Shown in pieces: positions 25,961 through 35,080 of a stretch of 35,294 nucleotides of DNA (the stretch's first letter is position 1; every line of letters starts with the position of its first letter). The notes under the pieces are model-generated. The model worked only from the letters and a program-made list of their open reading frames with translations. It made no database searches and had not been told where the DNA came from. The DNA comes from Candidatus Aphodousia faecipullorum. Lineage in GTDB: Bacteria; Pseudomonadota; Gammaproteobacteria; Burkholderiales; Burkholderiaceae_F. The position numbers were made by a program, and so were the translations under genes. The stretch is taken from contig DVNR01000022.1 of NCBI GenBank assembly GCA_018714205.1, positions 1 through 35,294 on the forward strand, read 5' to 3'.

Positions 25961-26716
25961 ATGTCAGCACATCATAAAGGCTTACTGGCATCCACTTTAA
26001 CCCTTGCGTTAGTCGGTTGCGCCGTTGTGCCGCCAAATGCCGGGGATAATCCGAATGATCCTTTGGAAGGCATTAACCGTCAGACTCATGCATTGAACAT
26101 GACGCTTGATGAGTATGTGTTGCATCCGATTGCGCAATCTTACGTCGATTATGTGCCGGAACCGGTTCGTGACAGTGTTCACAATGCCTATGGGAACTTG
26201 CGCGAACCACGTAATGCTATTAACAACCTTTTACAAGGCAAAGTGACGCAGTCGGCAGTGAGTGTGGCCCGTTTCTTGATTAATTCGACGGTGGGCATCG
26301 TTGGACTTTTTGATGTTGCCGGTTACATGAATTTGGAGCGTGCTCCTGAAGATTTTGGTCAGACATTGGGATCGTGGGGTGTTCCCGCAGGCCCGTATAT
26401 TGTTTGGCCGCTTTTAGGGCCGAGTACCTTGCGAGACACTGTTGGATACCCGTTTGATGTGGCAGCGGATCCCTCAACTTACCTGTATTGGGGAGAAAGT
26501 GATTTGATCCCGTACTCTCTGGCCCAAGGGGCGCTTTATGTTGTTGATACGCGAGCTGGGCTGCTTGCCACTGACGCCATGCTTGCTACCGCTGTCGATC
26601 CGTATGTCGCTGTGCGCGAGGCCTATTTGCAAAATAGGGAATTTGAGGTTTGGGATGGTAATCCACCGATCGTCTTCCCAGTTGATGAGTTCGAAGACGA
26701 AGATAACGAGAATTAA
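25961..26716 (+). CDS. mlaA: Outer-membrane lipoprotein MlaA (VacJ)
   Basis: The 251-residue lipoprotein has a signal peptide with lipobox LVGC (Cys20), then the MlaA core DPLEGINRQTHALN, LREPRNAINNLLQGK, FLINSTVGIVGLFDVA and the GVPAGPYIVWPLLGPSTLRD stretch. MlaA is the outer-membrane component that extracts mislocalised phospholipids, usually with a porin, and passes them to MlaC. The C-terminus is acidic (DEFEDEDNEN). In E. coli mlaA is unlinked; placing it between mlaD and mlaC is usual in betaproteobacteria. Confidence 0.95.
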   Translation: MSAHHKGLLASTLTLALVGCAVVPPNAGDNPNDPLEGINRQTHALNMTLDEYVLHPIAQSYVDYVPEPVRDSVHNAYGNLREPRNAINNLLQGKVTQSAVSVARFLINSTVGIVGLFDVAGYMNLERAPEDFGQTLGSWGVPAGPYIVWPLLGPSTLRDTVGYPFDVAADPSTYLYWGESDLIPYSLAQGALYVVDTRAGLLATDAMLATAVDPYVAVREAYLQNREFEVWDGNPPIVFPVDEFEDEDNEN

Positions 26717-26731
26717 TAAGGGAGAAACACC

Positions 26732-27382
26732 ATGTTACGGCGTGCTTTTTTGCTGATGGTTGGAACGATTGCTTTGAGTGCTTTTATGCCAGTTGCAGGT
26801 GCGGCGACCCAAAGTTCTGATCCAGAAGCGTTTGTGTTACAGGTTTCAACTGACATTTTAGAAGCCATTCGCAAAGATCCGAAGATTCAAGCCGGGGATA
26901 AAAAAGCAATAGAAAAGCTCGTCGACGAGAAAATGATGCCTGCGGTTGATTTTTTACGTATGACACGCTCGGCAGTGGGACCTAAATGGCGTGAGGCAAA
27001 TGCTCAACAGCGAGAAAAGTTGCAGTATCTGTTTCGTGAAACTTTGATTCAGGTTTATTCCGGCGCATTGGCAATGGGTAAGGATCAAAAAGTCCGTATT
27101 CTTCCTCGAGGGCAAAATGATGGGACTGAAGCGATCGTGCGCACAGGCATGAGTTCCATCTCTGATCCTAATCAACCAGAAGTGCAGATTATTTATCGTT
27201 TGCGCAACACTAAGGAAAAGGGCTGGCAAGTGATTGACGTCAACGTCGAAGGCGTCTGGCTGGTCAGCAATTATCGCAATCAGTACGGGAGCATCGCAGC
27301 CCAAGAAGGCATCGATGGCCTGATTGCCCGCATGCAAGAACGGCTAGCCAATCCGCAAAAAGCTGAAACAGCTAAGAAATAA
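26732..27382 (+). CDS. mlaC: Periplasmic phospholipid-binding protein MlaC
   Basis: The 216-residue product has a cleavable signal peptide (about residues 1-24, ending near AGA) and the Tgt2/MlaC fold with VDFLRMTRSAVGPKWREANA, REKLQYLFRETLIQVYSGAL and the EKGWQVIDVNVEGVWLVSNY strand region. It shuttles phospholipids through the periplasm between MlaA and MlaD. AAGGGAGAAACACC precedes the ATG. mlaB follows after one base. Confidence 0.95.
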   Translation: MLRRAFLLMVGTIALSAFMPVAGAATQSSDPEAFVLQVSTDILEAIRKDPKIQAGDKKAIEKLVDEKMMPAVDFLRMTRSAVGPKWREANAQQREKLQYLFRETLIQVYSGALAMGKDQKVRILPRGQNDGTEAIVRTGMSSISDPNQPEVQIIYRLRNTKEKGWQVIDVNVEGVWLVSNYRNQYGSIAAQEGIDGLIARMQERLANPQKAETAKK

Positions 27383-27383
27383 A

Positions 27384-27659
27384 ATGAAGATCACTACAAA
27401 AACCGTGGGTTATGATGATATTCATCAGTGGGAGCCCAAAGTGATTGAGGCGCTTCAGGCAGGTGACGCTGTGATTGATTGTGGCGAAGTTGAAAGTGCC
27501 GATAGTGCGTTGCTGGCTTTGATTTTACGCTGGCTTAAGCTGGCACAGACTCAGAATCTGTCCCCCCGGATTCTGGACTTGCCCGAAGGAATGTGGAGTC
27601 TGGCGAAGCTTTACGGTGTCCGAGAACTTATCCGCCCCTACTGCAAGAAGAGTCGTTAG
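27384..27659 (+). CDS. mlaB: STAS-domain protein MlaB
   Basis: The 91-residue cytosolic protein has a STAS fold with GDAVIDCGEVESADSALLAL, the segment where E. coli MlaB carries its critical threonine/serine, and a helix LILRWLKLAQTQN. MlaB binds MlaF and activates the transporter. The gene begins one base after mlaC and ends the mla operon. The GTTTGTAACAAAC repeat at 27673-27685 and a CAAACGG/CCGTTTG pair follow, without a T run. Confidence 0.9.
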   Translation: MKITTKTVGYDDIHQWEPKVIEALQAGDAVIDCGEVESADSALLALILRWLKLAQTQNLSPRILDLPEGMWSLAKLYGVRELIRPYCKKSR

Positions 27660-27764
27660 GGTAAAGAGGATTGTTTGTAACAAACGGGCACGAATTTGGG
27701 TCCGTTTGGCGCTATCGATGTGCAGAAAAATCAGTATGATTGCCCTTGACGGTTCCTCATGTGA

Positions 27765-29051
<1,287 letters not shown>

Positions 29052-29063
29052 GGATGAAAGACT

Positions 29064-29405
29064 ATGTCGGATTGTATTTTTTGCAAAATCATCAAGGGAG
29101 AAATCCCTTGTAAAAAAGTTTACGAAGATGACGACGTATTGGCGTTTCACGACATCAACCCGTCTGCGCCTATTCATTTTCTGTTGATCCCTAAAAAACA
29201 CCTGGAGTCTTTGGCTCATGTTCAACCTGAGGACACGGCGCTTTTAGGTAAAATGATGGCCCTCGTGCCGCAGTTGGCGAAAGAACAAGGATGCCAGAAT
29301 GGTTTCCGTGTTGTGATCAATACTGGCCGTGATGGCGGTCAAGAAGTCGGTCATTTGCATATTCATGTTTTAGGCGGTCCTCAACCCTGGCCGCGTAGGA
29401 GTTAA
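29064..29405 (+). CDS. hinT: HIT-family nucleoside phosphoramidase (HinT-like)
   Basis: The 113-residue product has the histidine triad HLHIHVLGG (His97, His99, His101), an N-terminal CIFCKIIKGEIPC segment and HFLLIPKKHLESL, the hallmarks of HinT. HinT proteins hydrolyse adenosine phosphoramidates and acyl-AMP. Position directly before tatA is typical of Burkholderiales, where hisE/hisI genes usually precede it; here murA does. AAGGATGAAAGACT precedes the ATG. Confidence 0.93.
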   Translation: MSDCIFCKIIKGEIPCKKVYEDDDVLAFHDINPSAPIHFLLIPKKHLESLAHVQPEDTALLGKMMALVPQLAKEQGCQNGFRVVINTGRDGGQEVGHLHIHVLGGPQPWPRRS

Positions 29406-29408
29406 TAA

Positions 29409-29648
29409 ATGGGCAGTTTTTCCATTTGGCATTGGCTTATCGTATTGCTGATTGTTGTGCTTGTGTTCGGCACTGGCAAGTTGCGTACACTGGGCAAAGA
29501 TCTCGGCGGTGGTATCAAGGGCTTTAAAGAAGGTTTGAAAGAAGGTCAAGACGAGGTTCAAGCCACTAGCTCCAAACAGGTTACCGACCAGTCAAAGCCT
29601 TCTGACACGGTTGATGTAACGGCTAAAGAGAAGTCTGAAGCTAAGTAA
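29409..29648 (+). CDS. tatA: Twin-arginine translocase subunit TatA
   Basis: The 79-residue product has one N-terminal membrane helix (about 7-21, [19 protein letters not shown]), the [20 protein letters not shown] hinge and amphipathic helix, and a charged, disordered tail. TatA multimers form the pathway for folded proteins with RR signal peptides. It starts 3 bp after hinT. The MGSFSIWHW start is characteristic. Confidence 0.95.
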   Translation: MGSFSIWHWLIVLLIVVLVFGTGKLRTLGKDLGGGIKGFKEGLKEGQDEVQATSSKQVTDQSKPSDTVDVTAKEKSEAK

Positions 29649-29666
29649 TGACGAATGTCTAAGTTA

Positions 29667-29710
29667 GGCAGGCGAAATTTTTTGGATAAAGATTCGCTTG
29701 CCGGCTTTTT
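29667..29710 (+). terminator. Terminator-like hairpin between tatA and tatB
   Basis: GGCAGGCGAA (29667-29676) pairs with TTCGCTTGCC (29693-29702) through ten pairs with one wobble, loop 16 nt, followed by GGC and TTTTT (29706-29710). The T run ends two bases before the tatB ATG, which has no clear Shine-Dalgarno. It could act as a partial terminator, lowering tatB and tatC relative to tatA. Confidence 0.6.
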
Positions 29711-29712
29711 GT

Positions 29713-30357
29713 ATGTTTGATCTCAGTTTTACCGAAATATTAGTCATTGGAGTTGTTGCGTTGGTGGTCTTGGGACCAGAGCGCTTGCCGGAGGTTGCGC
29801 GCACATTTGGGCGGTGGCTCGCAAAAGCCCAAGGCTACATGACGCAGATGAAATCTGAATTTAGTCGAGAAACCCAACTGGCAGAAATTCAGAAACTGCG
29901 TGAGGAAATTGCCTCTTCGGCGAATGCCTTAAAAAGTTCAGCGACGCAAGCTCAGCAAACCTTTGCTCAAGAAGTTCAAGAGGTCAATTCCGCTTTACAG
30001 GAACACAACAATTCCAACGGCACGGATCCGTATACGCGCTTTAATCAAAGCGAGGCGACGCTACTTTCGACCAAAGAGTCTGATCAAAATGCGGGTTCGA
30101 CGGTTTCCACTTCGTCAAAGTCAAGTTTTCGAACGAATAATCCATTCGGTTGGGATTTCGGAGAGAGTGACTCCTCAACGTCATATCATTCTTTGTATGT
30201 CCCTCGGCGATATAAGCCGACAGCTTCTTTGGATGATGTAATCACAGAGTTGGAAGAACTACGCCGTGAGATGGCTTTGCCGAGAAAGACACTCGGCGGA
30301 TACAACCGTCGCTACGCACCGAGATCGCGGGTTAATCGCCCTCGCATTTATCGATAA
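29713..30357 (+). CDS. tatB: Twin-arginine translocase subunit TatB
   Basis: The 214-residue product begins [20 protein letters not shown], then [20 protein letters not shown], the TatB helix-hinge-amphipathic helix pattern, with coiled-coil-prone sequence at about 50-95 and a long variable serine-rich tail. TatB with TatC forms the receptor for RR signal peptides. ATG 29713 is chosen because homologues start MFDLSF; an in-frame TTG at 29698 would add five residues. It is about 40 residues longer than E. coli TatB, through its tail. Confidence 0.94.
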   Translation: MFDLSFTEILVIGVVALVVLGPERLPEVARTFGRWLAKAQGYMTQMKSEFSRETQLAEIQKLREEIASSANALKSSATQAQQTFAQEVQEVNSALQEHNNSNGTDPYTRFNQSEATLLSTKESDQNAGSTVSTSSKSSFRTNNPFGWDFGESDSSTSYHSLYVPRRYKPTASLDDVITELEELRREMALPRKTLGGYNRRYAPRSRVNRPRIYR

Positions 30358-30365
30358 TAACCACT

Positions 30366-31148
30366 ATGACAACAGAGAAAATCCCATACGAAAATCCAGA
30401 AGATGAAGAGGTTGATCGTGAACAGCCGCTGATGTCTCATTTGCTGGAATTACGTAATCGATTGGTGCGCGCTTGTTTGAGCGTGATTGTGGTTTTTCTT
30501 TGTCTGTCACCGTTCATGAAGACGATTTTCGACTTTTTGAGTAAGCCATTAATGGTGGCTTTGCCAGAGGGTGCGAAAATGTTGGCGACAGGGGTGGTCG
30601 CGCCTTTCTTTGTCCCTCTTAAGGTGACTTTGTTTTTGGCCTTCTTAGTGGCGTTGCCATATGTTCTTTATCAAATATGGGCGTTTATTGCCCCAGGGCT
30701 TTATAAGCGGGAAAAACGCTTGGTTTTCCCAATTCTTTTTTCCAGTGTGATGATGTTTGCCCTGGGTATGCTCTACTGCTATTTCATCGTGTTTCGGATG
30801 GTTTTCGTATTCATCGCGGGTTTTAGTCCAGAGAGTGTTAATTTTGCCCCGGATATCGATGCTTATTTCAGCTTTGTGATTACCATGTTTGTCGCTTTTG
30901 GAGTCACGTTTGAAGTGCCTATCGTTGTGATGGTTCTTAATCGAATTGGCGCCGCCAGTTATGAAAAACTCGCAAAAATTCGTCCCTACGTGATCGTGGG
31001 CGCTTTTGTTTTGGCCGCTGTTGTTACTCCGCCTGATGTGATGAGCCAATGTTTGCTGGCTGTTCCATTGGTTGTGCTTTATCAAGTGGGACTATGGATG
31101 GTGAAGTTTTTTGGTAAAAAAACACAAACCTCTTCCGAGACTGAATAA
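30366..31148 (+). CDS. tatC: Twin-arginine translocase subunit TatC
   Basis: The 260-residue protein has six predicted membrane helices, an N-terminal cytosolic part with PLMSHLLELRNRLVRA and the first cytosolic loop FIAPGLYKREKRLV, which contains the conserved glutamate of the signal-peptide site. VVTPPDVMSQ lies before the last helix. It completes a tatABC operon, 8 bp after tatB. Confidence 0.96.
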   Translation: MTTEKIPYENPEDEEVDREQPLMSHLLELRNRLVRACLSVIVVFLCLSPFMKTIFDFLSKPLMVALPEGAKMLATGVVAPFFVPLKVTLFLAFLVALPYVLYQIWAFIAPGLYKREKRLVFPILFSSVMMFALGMLYCYFIVFRMVFVFIAGFSPESVNFAPDIDAYFSFVITMFVAFGVTFEVPIVVMVLNRIGAASYEKLAKIRPYVIVGAFVLAAVVTPPDVMSQCLLAVPLVVLYQVGLWMVKFFGKKTQTSSETE

Positions 31149-31184
31149 GCTGGAAGCGGTTACGTTAAAAGTAAAGATAGCAAT

Positions 31185-31928
31185 ATGCAACTTGAGGCGC
31201 TTTTATCTAATCTGGATCAATTCTTGCAGCCGCATCTTTTCAAAGACTATGCGCCTAACGGATTGCAAGTGCAGGGCAAAAGGGAAGTTAAGCGGATTGT
31301 CACTGCTGTTTCTGCGACTCAAGCTGTGATTGATCGTGCGGTCCAATTGCGAGCTGACGCGCTTTTAGTTCATCACGGTTGGTTTTGGCGTGGCGAAAAT
31401 CCCCGGATAATTCAAACGAAATATCGCCGCTTAAAAGCGCTCATGATGGCAGATATGAGTTTGATTGCCTATCACTTGCCTCTTGACGCTCATCCGGTTG
31501 TCGGTAACAACGCCCAATTAGCCCTGAAATTAGGGGTTCAAGATGTGAAACAGAGTGGTGATGGAAATTTCCTTTGGAGCGGGAAGATTAGCCCAATTAG
31601 CGCTGAGAATTTAGCGGCACATCTGACAGTTCTTTTGCATCGACCGGCTCAAATTCTAGGTGATTCGAGCAAGCGCATTGAAAAACTTGCTTGGTGTTCT
31701 GGAGCGGCTGCTGATTTTTTGGACGAGGCAATTGCGATTGGGGCGGACGCTTACATTAGTGGAGAAGCTGCGGAACGAACGACTCACCTTGCTCGCGAAT
31801 CAGGAGTGCCGTTTTTTGTTTGCGGGCACCACGCGACCGAGCGTCTGGGGATTCAGGCTCTCGGAGAATGGATCGAAAAACAGTGGGCTATCGAGTGTGT
31901 CTTTGTCGATGACGACAATCCTATATAA
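31185..31928 (+). CDS. Nif3-family dinuclear metal-binding protein (YbgI-like)
   Basis: The 247-residue product has the Nif3 pattern: an N-terminal FKDYAPNGLQVQG segment, LLVHHGWFWRG with two metal-ligand histidines (around residues 63-64), AYHLPLDAHPVVGNNAQLAL in the middle and CGHHATERLGIQALGEWI at the C-terminus with further metal ligands. Family members form toroidal hexamers; reported links include GTP cyclohydrolase-like activity, but the function is not settled. It lies between tatC and sspA. In many Burkholderiales the cytochrome bc1 genes petABC separate it from sspA; they are absent here. Confidence 0.88.
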   Translation: MQLEALLSNLDQFLQPHLFKDYAPNGLQVQGKREVKRIVTAVSATQAVIDRAVQLRADALLVHHGWFWRGENPRIIQTKYRRLKALMMADMSLIAYHLPLDAHPVVGNNAQLALKLGVQDVKQSGDGNFLWSGKISPISAENLAAHLTVLLHRPAQILGDSSKRIEKLAWCSGAAADFLDEAIAIGADAYISGEAAERTTHLARESGVPFFVCGHHATERLGIQALGEWIEKQWAIECVFVDDDNPI

Positions 31929-32055
31929 CCTCTTGTTTATTAAGAAAAAATATTGTTTGCTGTAGCGTTTTTAGATGGAAGTAATTACAATAACCGAAGG
32001 TAGCCTTTCAAATCTATCTAATTGAGAGAGCTCACTTTTTTGGGGGTGTTTTTCC

Positions 32056-32658
32056 ATGATTTTATATTCCGGTTCGACCTGCCCATTTTCTCATCGTTGT
32101 CGTTTCCTTTTGTTTGAAAAGGGAATGGACTTTGACGTGGTCGATGTCGATGTCAATAACATTCCGCCGGATATCGTGACCATGAATCCATACGGTGAAG
32201 TGCCGGTCCTTGCCGAGCGTGATTTTGTGTTATACGAGGCAAACATCATTTGTGAGTATTTGGATGAGCGTTTCCCTCATCCGCAGCTAATGCCTTCAGA
32301 GCCTGTTGTACGCGCGCGGGTTCGCCTTTTGATGTTTAACTTTGAGCGTGAGCTTTTCCGCCATGTGAAAACGCTGGAGTCGCGAAGCGCCGATATGAAA
32401 GCGAAGGCTTTGGCTCGGGATGAAATTCGCAACCAATTGATTGGCATGGCGCCGCTGTTTATTAAAAATAAATACCTTTTCGGTGAAGATTTCACGATGC
32501 TTGACATCGTGATGGCCCCGTTGCTCTGGCGCTTAGGCTATTACGGTATTGATTTACCAAAATCGGCCGCTCCGTTGCAAAAGTATGCGGAAAGGGTCTT
32601 TTCACGTCAGTCGTTCATAGACTCAATGACGCCGTCGGAGAAAGTCATGCGCCGTTAG
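32056..32658 (+). CDS. sspA: Stringent starvation protein A, glutathione S-transferase fold
   Basis: The 200-residue product has a thioredoxin-like N-terminal domain (MILYSGSTCPFSHRCRFLLF, NPYGEVPVLAERD, YEANIICEYLDERFP) and an all-helical C-terminal domain (FGEDFTMLDIVMAPLLWRLG). SspA binds RNA polymerase and acts in starvation, acid tolerance and, in some bacteria, virulence; it lacks GST catalytic activity in E. coli. The 127-bp gap upstream (31929-32055) probably carries a promoter; TACAAT at 31986-31991 lacks a good -35. sspB follows. Confidence 0.93.
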   Translation: MILYSGSTCPFSHRCRFLLFEKGMDFDVVDVDVNNIPPDIVTMNPYGEVPVLAERDFVLYEANIICEYLDERFPHPQLMPSEPVVRARVRLLMFNFERELFRHVKTLESRSADMKAKALARDEIRNQLIGMAPLFIKNKYLFGEDFTMLDIVMAPLLWRLGYYGIDLPKSAAPLQKYAERVFSRQSFIDSMTPSEKVMRR

Positions 32659-32681
32659 GCTGGCTATTGGGGAGAATGTTT

Positions 32682-33065
32682 ATGTCACGACCTTCCATCA
32701 AGTCCTACTTGATACAGGCTATTTGGAATTGGTGTACCGATGTGGGACTGACGCCATACGTACTGGTCAATGTAGATGACAACTGTGTGGTTCCATTGGA
32801 GTTTGTCGAGGATGGGAGGATTATTTTTGATATTTCCTCCGAGGCAACTCACGAATTGCACTTTGAAGATAAAGCGATTCGGTTTCAGGCTCGTTTCGGT
32901 GAAAAGGCGATGCAGTGTTACGTTCCGTACAAAAATGTCGCCGGAATGTTCCCTCAGGAAGAGCCAAATAAGGGGATGATGTTTAGTCCCGCCAGTGATG
33001 AACCTGACGAAGAAAAGCTCGAAGAGAAAAAAATTAACACTCCTGTCTTTTCTCGTGTAAAATAG
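32682..33065 (+). CDS. sspB: ClpXP adaptor SspB
   Basis: The product, 127 residues from ATG 32682, starts MSRPSIKSYLIQAIWNWCTD and holds VDDNCVVPLEFVEDGRIIFD, the peptide-binding fold of SspB, and a flexible tail ending in INTPVFSRVK, which matches the C-terminal ClpX-docking peptide of the E. coli protein. SspB delivers ssrA-tagged proteins from stalled ribosomes to ClpXP. ATG 32682 has GGGGAG seven bases upstream; ATG 32676 is too close. Its partner gene is sspA, 23 bp upstream. Confidence 0.94.
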   Translation: MSRPSIKSYLIQAIWNWCTDVGLTPYVLVNVDDNCVVPLEFVEDGRIIFDISSEATHELHFEDKAIRFQARFGEKAMQCYVPYKNVAGMFPQEEPNKGMMFSPASDEPDEEKLEEKKINTPVFSRVK

Positions 33066-33078
33066 CGATTCTCTCGAT

Positions 33079-33154
33079 GCCCAATTAGCTCAGTTGGTAG
33101 AGCAACCGCCTTGTAAGCGGTAGGTCGTCTGTTCGAGTCAGTCATTGGGCACCA
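33079..33154 (+). tRNA. tRNA-Thr (anticodon UGU)
   Basis: A complete cloverleaf of 76 nt: acceptor GCCCAAT/ATTGGGC, D arm GCTC/GAGC, anticodon stem ACCGC/GCGGT with loop CTTGTAA (anticodon TGT at 33112-33114), a five-base variable loop and T loop TTCGAGT. The CCA end is encoded (33152-33154). The T stem GTCTG/CAGTC has a T-T mismatch at its second pair (33128/33142). It is the last core gene before the mobile-element remnants. Confidence 0.95.
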
Positions 33155-33161
33155 TCAACGC

Positions 33162-33194
33162 AAAAAGCACACAAATTATGTTGTGTGCTTTTTT
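33162..33194 (+). terminator. Strong terminator after tRNA-Thr
   Basis: GCACACAA (33167-33174) pairs perfectly with TTGTGTGC (33181-33188) around a 6-nt loop, with AAAAA before and TTTTTT (33189-33194) after. It ends the sspAB-tRNA transcript and marks the edge between the core segment and the accessory segment. Confidence 0.9.
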
Positions 33195-33292
33195 CGTTTC
33201 AGTCGCCTGATTTTAAAGGGATTGTGGACAATCTCCGATCAAAACAAGCCGACGTCTGAAAACTATACATTCCGTCTCATTTTTTAAGCATC

Positions 33293-33425
33293 TGATGACC
33301 AAACATCATTCTCGGTGATGACCTAACGATTGGTTCAGTGGCTTGGCATCATGCCGTTTGCGTGGCATTGTTGTGTCATATGATGACCAAAAGGTGTGTC
33401 TGGTGATGGTAAATTTGATGACCAA
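33293..33425 (+). repeat. Four direct copies of TGATGACC(A/T)A
   Basis: TGATGACC followed by AAA, TAA, AAAA or AAT begins at 33293, 33316, 33381 and 33416, all on the plus strand, between the tRNA terminator and the start of the integrase remnant; the last copy overlaps its probable ATG. Short direct repeats beside a tRNA-targeting integrase resemble arm-type integrase sites. The 33195-33405 stretch otherwise contains no gene that I can support. Confidence 0.6.
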
Positions 33426-33701
33426 TCGACAAATTGCGCAACTTCGCGACGGTGTTTTTGCAGTTGGCGGAGTGGTTGGTTTGTATGTTCGTAAGCGTTA
33501 CGGCAAACTCCGGTTCTTAATGCGTTGGTGTTCAAAAGGTGTTCGTCGTGACTGCTATTTGCCAAGAAACCTCACGCTGTTAGAAGCGCGAAAAATGGCT
33601 GTTCAGTATCGATTAAAAATTGATAGTGGGGTTGATCCGCGGATTGAGAAAAAGGAAAGAGAAGTCCAATCCTTAACGAAAGTTCAGGCGCTTGATAAGC
33701 A

Positions 33702-33705
33702 AATT
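33702..33705 (+). repeat. Target-site duplication, left copy (AATT)
   Basis: AATT directly precedes the left terminal repeat GAACCC; the same AATT follows the right terminal repeat at 35101-35104. A 4-bp duplication fits the 4-5 bp known for the IS1380 family. As AATT is palindromic and short, chance agreement is possible. Confidence 0.6.
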
Positions 33706-33725
33706 GAACCCAGATTTTCCATTAG
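33706..33725 (+). repeat. Left terminal inverted repeat of the IS
   Basis: GAACCCAGATTTTCCATTAG matches the reverse complement of 35081-35100 except for AG versus GA at positions 7-8. The transposase stop codon lies within this repeat, so the gene runs to the very end of the element. Confidence 0.8.
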
Positions 33726-34963
33726 CCGGATTGGACAATAATTTTGTTAGGATCAAAGAGCTCAGAAAGCCATTTTCGCTTTCTACCTTTGACGTAGAGA
33801 ATCAACCTATCCGGCTCTTCATTTTTATTCGATAAGTATCTTGAAGGCACCACCAAAACATGCTGCAAAATGTATTGCATGCGGTGATTTTTCCTCAAAT
33901 GTAAACAGCTTCTGCGAAACAAGCTTGCCAGGTTTGCTGTCAACATCGCCAAGGTTAATGCCACTTCCGTGGCCCAATAATCCTTCATCACAAAGCTGTT
34001 TAATCCGAAATCTTCCTTTAGTGCCTTAATCTGATTTTCGCAATTGGCTCTTAATCGATAGACGCGCCAAATCGTTGCCGCATCGTATTTCATGTTGGTG
34101 ACCAAAGCGCTATAACAATAATGCTCAAAATCCCAGTCATCTTCAAACAGGCTCAAACTTTTTCCGATGGCTTGTTCTCGGATATCTTTGTCTTGACGAA
34201 TAAAAATCACCCGATAACTTTTATCCCAAGACGACGCCTTGTAGCTCGCTTCTGAAATCGCAATGCCATCGGTCACGTCACACCAGTCAATGACTTTAGG
34301 TGAGAGAAAACCACTATCAGCACGCAATAGGCCAATACGTCTGGCACCCAAATGTGACTTTGTTTGCTCCAGGAAGCCTTCGATATTATTGGCTGTGTGA
34401 GAGTTTCCCGGACGTAGCCAAAAGTTGACGATCAAATTAGGTTCGGTGAGAAAGGCCAATAAGGGATGGTGGCTTTTTCGACCGTGATAACGTGGGTTAT
34501 AACCGACCTCTGCGCCTTGCTGATGGCCAAAGCGGGTTATGGCTGTGGAGTCCACATCCAGCGTGACACAGTCTGAGACTCGGGCTTGGTCAGCGCACCA
34601 ACTGTAAACCTCAGTCATCAATACGGCACTTTGATTGGATGTAGTAAACCGTTGAAAAAAACGACTGAAAGCCTTTTGCTCCGGCATCTTAGACCAATCG
34701 CAAATCTGAGGGATCGCCTTATCAGTGCGTAAGGTATTCATGTGACAGAATCGATTGGCACCACAAAGAACGTTGGTGACAAATTGTTCGACAAGCAAAC
34801 AGGGATCGTAGCCGCGATTGGATTGAGGGTGAGGCAAGGACCATCAAGCCAGCTGACTTCTAAAGCGAAGAGCTTTCAAAAATTGTGCCCAAAGAGCCAA
34901 ACCACCCCATGCCGAAACGTTGTCGGCGTTGGAAAAGCTAATTTGGCAGCCCGGCTTGGTCAT
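33722..34963 (-). pseudogene. IS1380-family transposase with one in-frame stop codon
   Basis: From ATG 34963 (GGAGG upstream) the frame encodes 39 residues up to RFRSQLA and then a TGA at 34844-34846. It continues in the same frame as WSLPHPQSNRGYDPCLLVEQ to a TAA at 33722-33724. The total of about 412 codons is close to the usual IS1380 transposase length. DDE-type features are LDVDSTAITRFGHQQGAEVG (first Asp), LRADSGF (second Asp) and CENQIKALKEDFGL (Glu). A TTG at 34837 could restart a 371-residue product without the N-terminus. Everything else looks intact, so the stop seems recent, or is read through. Confidence 0.85.
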
Positions 34964-35028
34964 AGTCAGCCTCCGTAGGCACTTTTAACAAAAATTTCTA
35001 TCGTAATATCAATGAATTACAACTTTTA

Positions 35029-35052
35029 TTTCTAATGGAATCCCATTAGAAA
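35029..35052. repeat. Subterminal palindrome in the IS right end
   Basis: TTTCTAATGG (35029-35038) and CCATTAGAAA (35043-35052) form a perfect 10-bp inverted repeat. Its core CTAATGG/CCATTAG is the inner end of the terminal repeat, so the right end carries three copies of this heptamer. It lies upstream of the transposase start and could be a transposase-binding site or an RNA hairpin that shields the gene from outside transcription. Confidence 0.65.
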
Positions 35053-35080
35053 AATGATACTTCAAAAGTCCCCTTCAGGT

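Larger units (their letters stand above)
33406..33741 (+). pseudogene. 5' remnant of a tyrosine-type integrase (arm-binding domain only)
   Basis: Reading from ATG 33406 or 33418, about 95 residues show the N-terminal arm-DNA-binding domain (DUF4102-like) of tRNA-targeting integrases: QIAQLRDGVFAVGGVVGLYV, LRFLMRWCSKGVRRDCYLPR, LTLLEARKMAVQYRLKIDSG and VDPRIEKK. From 33706 the frame runs into the end of the insertion sequence and stops at 33741. The core-binding and catalytic domains with the R-H-R-Y residues are missing, so it cannot recombine. Its place 250 bp behind tRNA-Thr suggests that this gene was the attachment site of the original element. Confidence 0.75.

Noticed and set aside
32031-32036. 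T-rich stretch before sspA as a terminator of the Nif3-family gene
   Set aside because: The only hairpin before it, TGAG/CTCA around 32023-32034, has a 4-bp stem, too weak to call.
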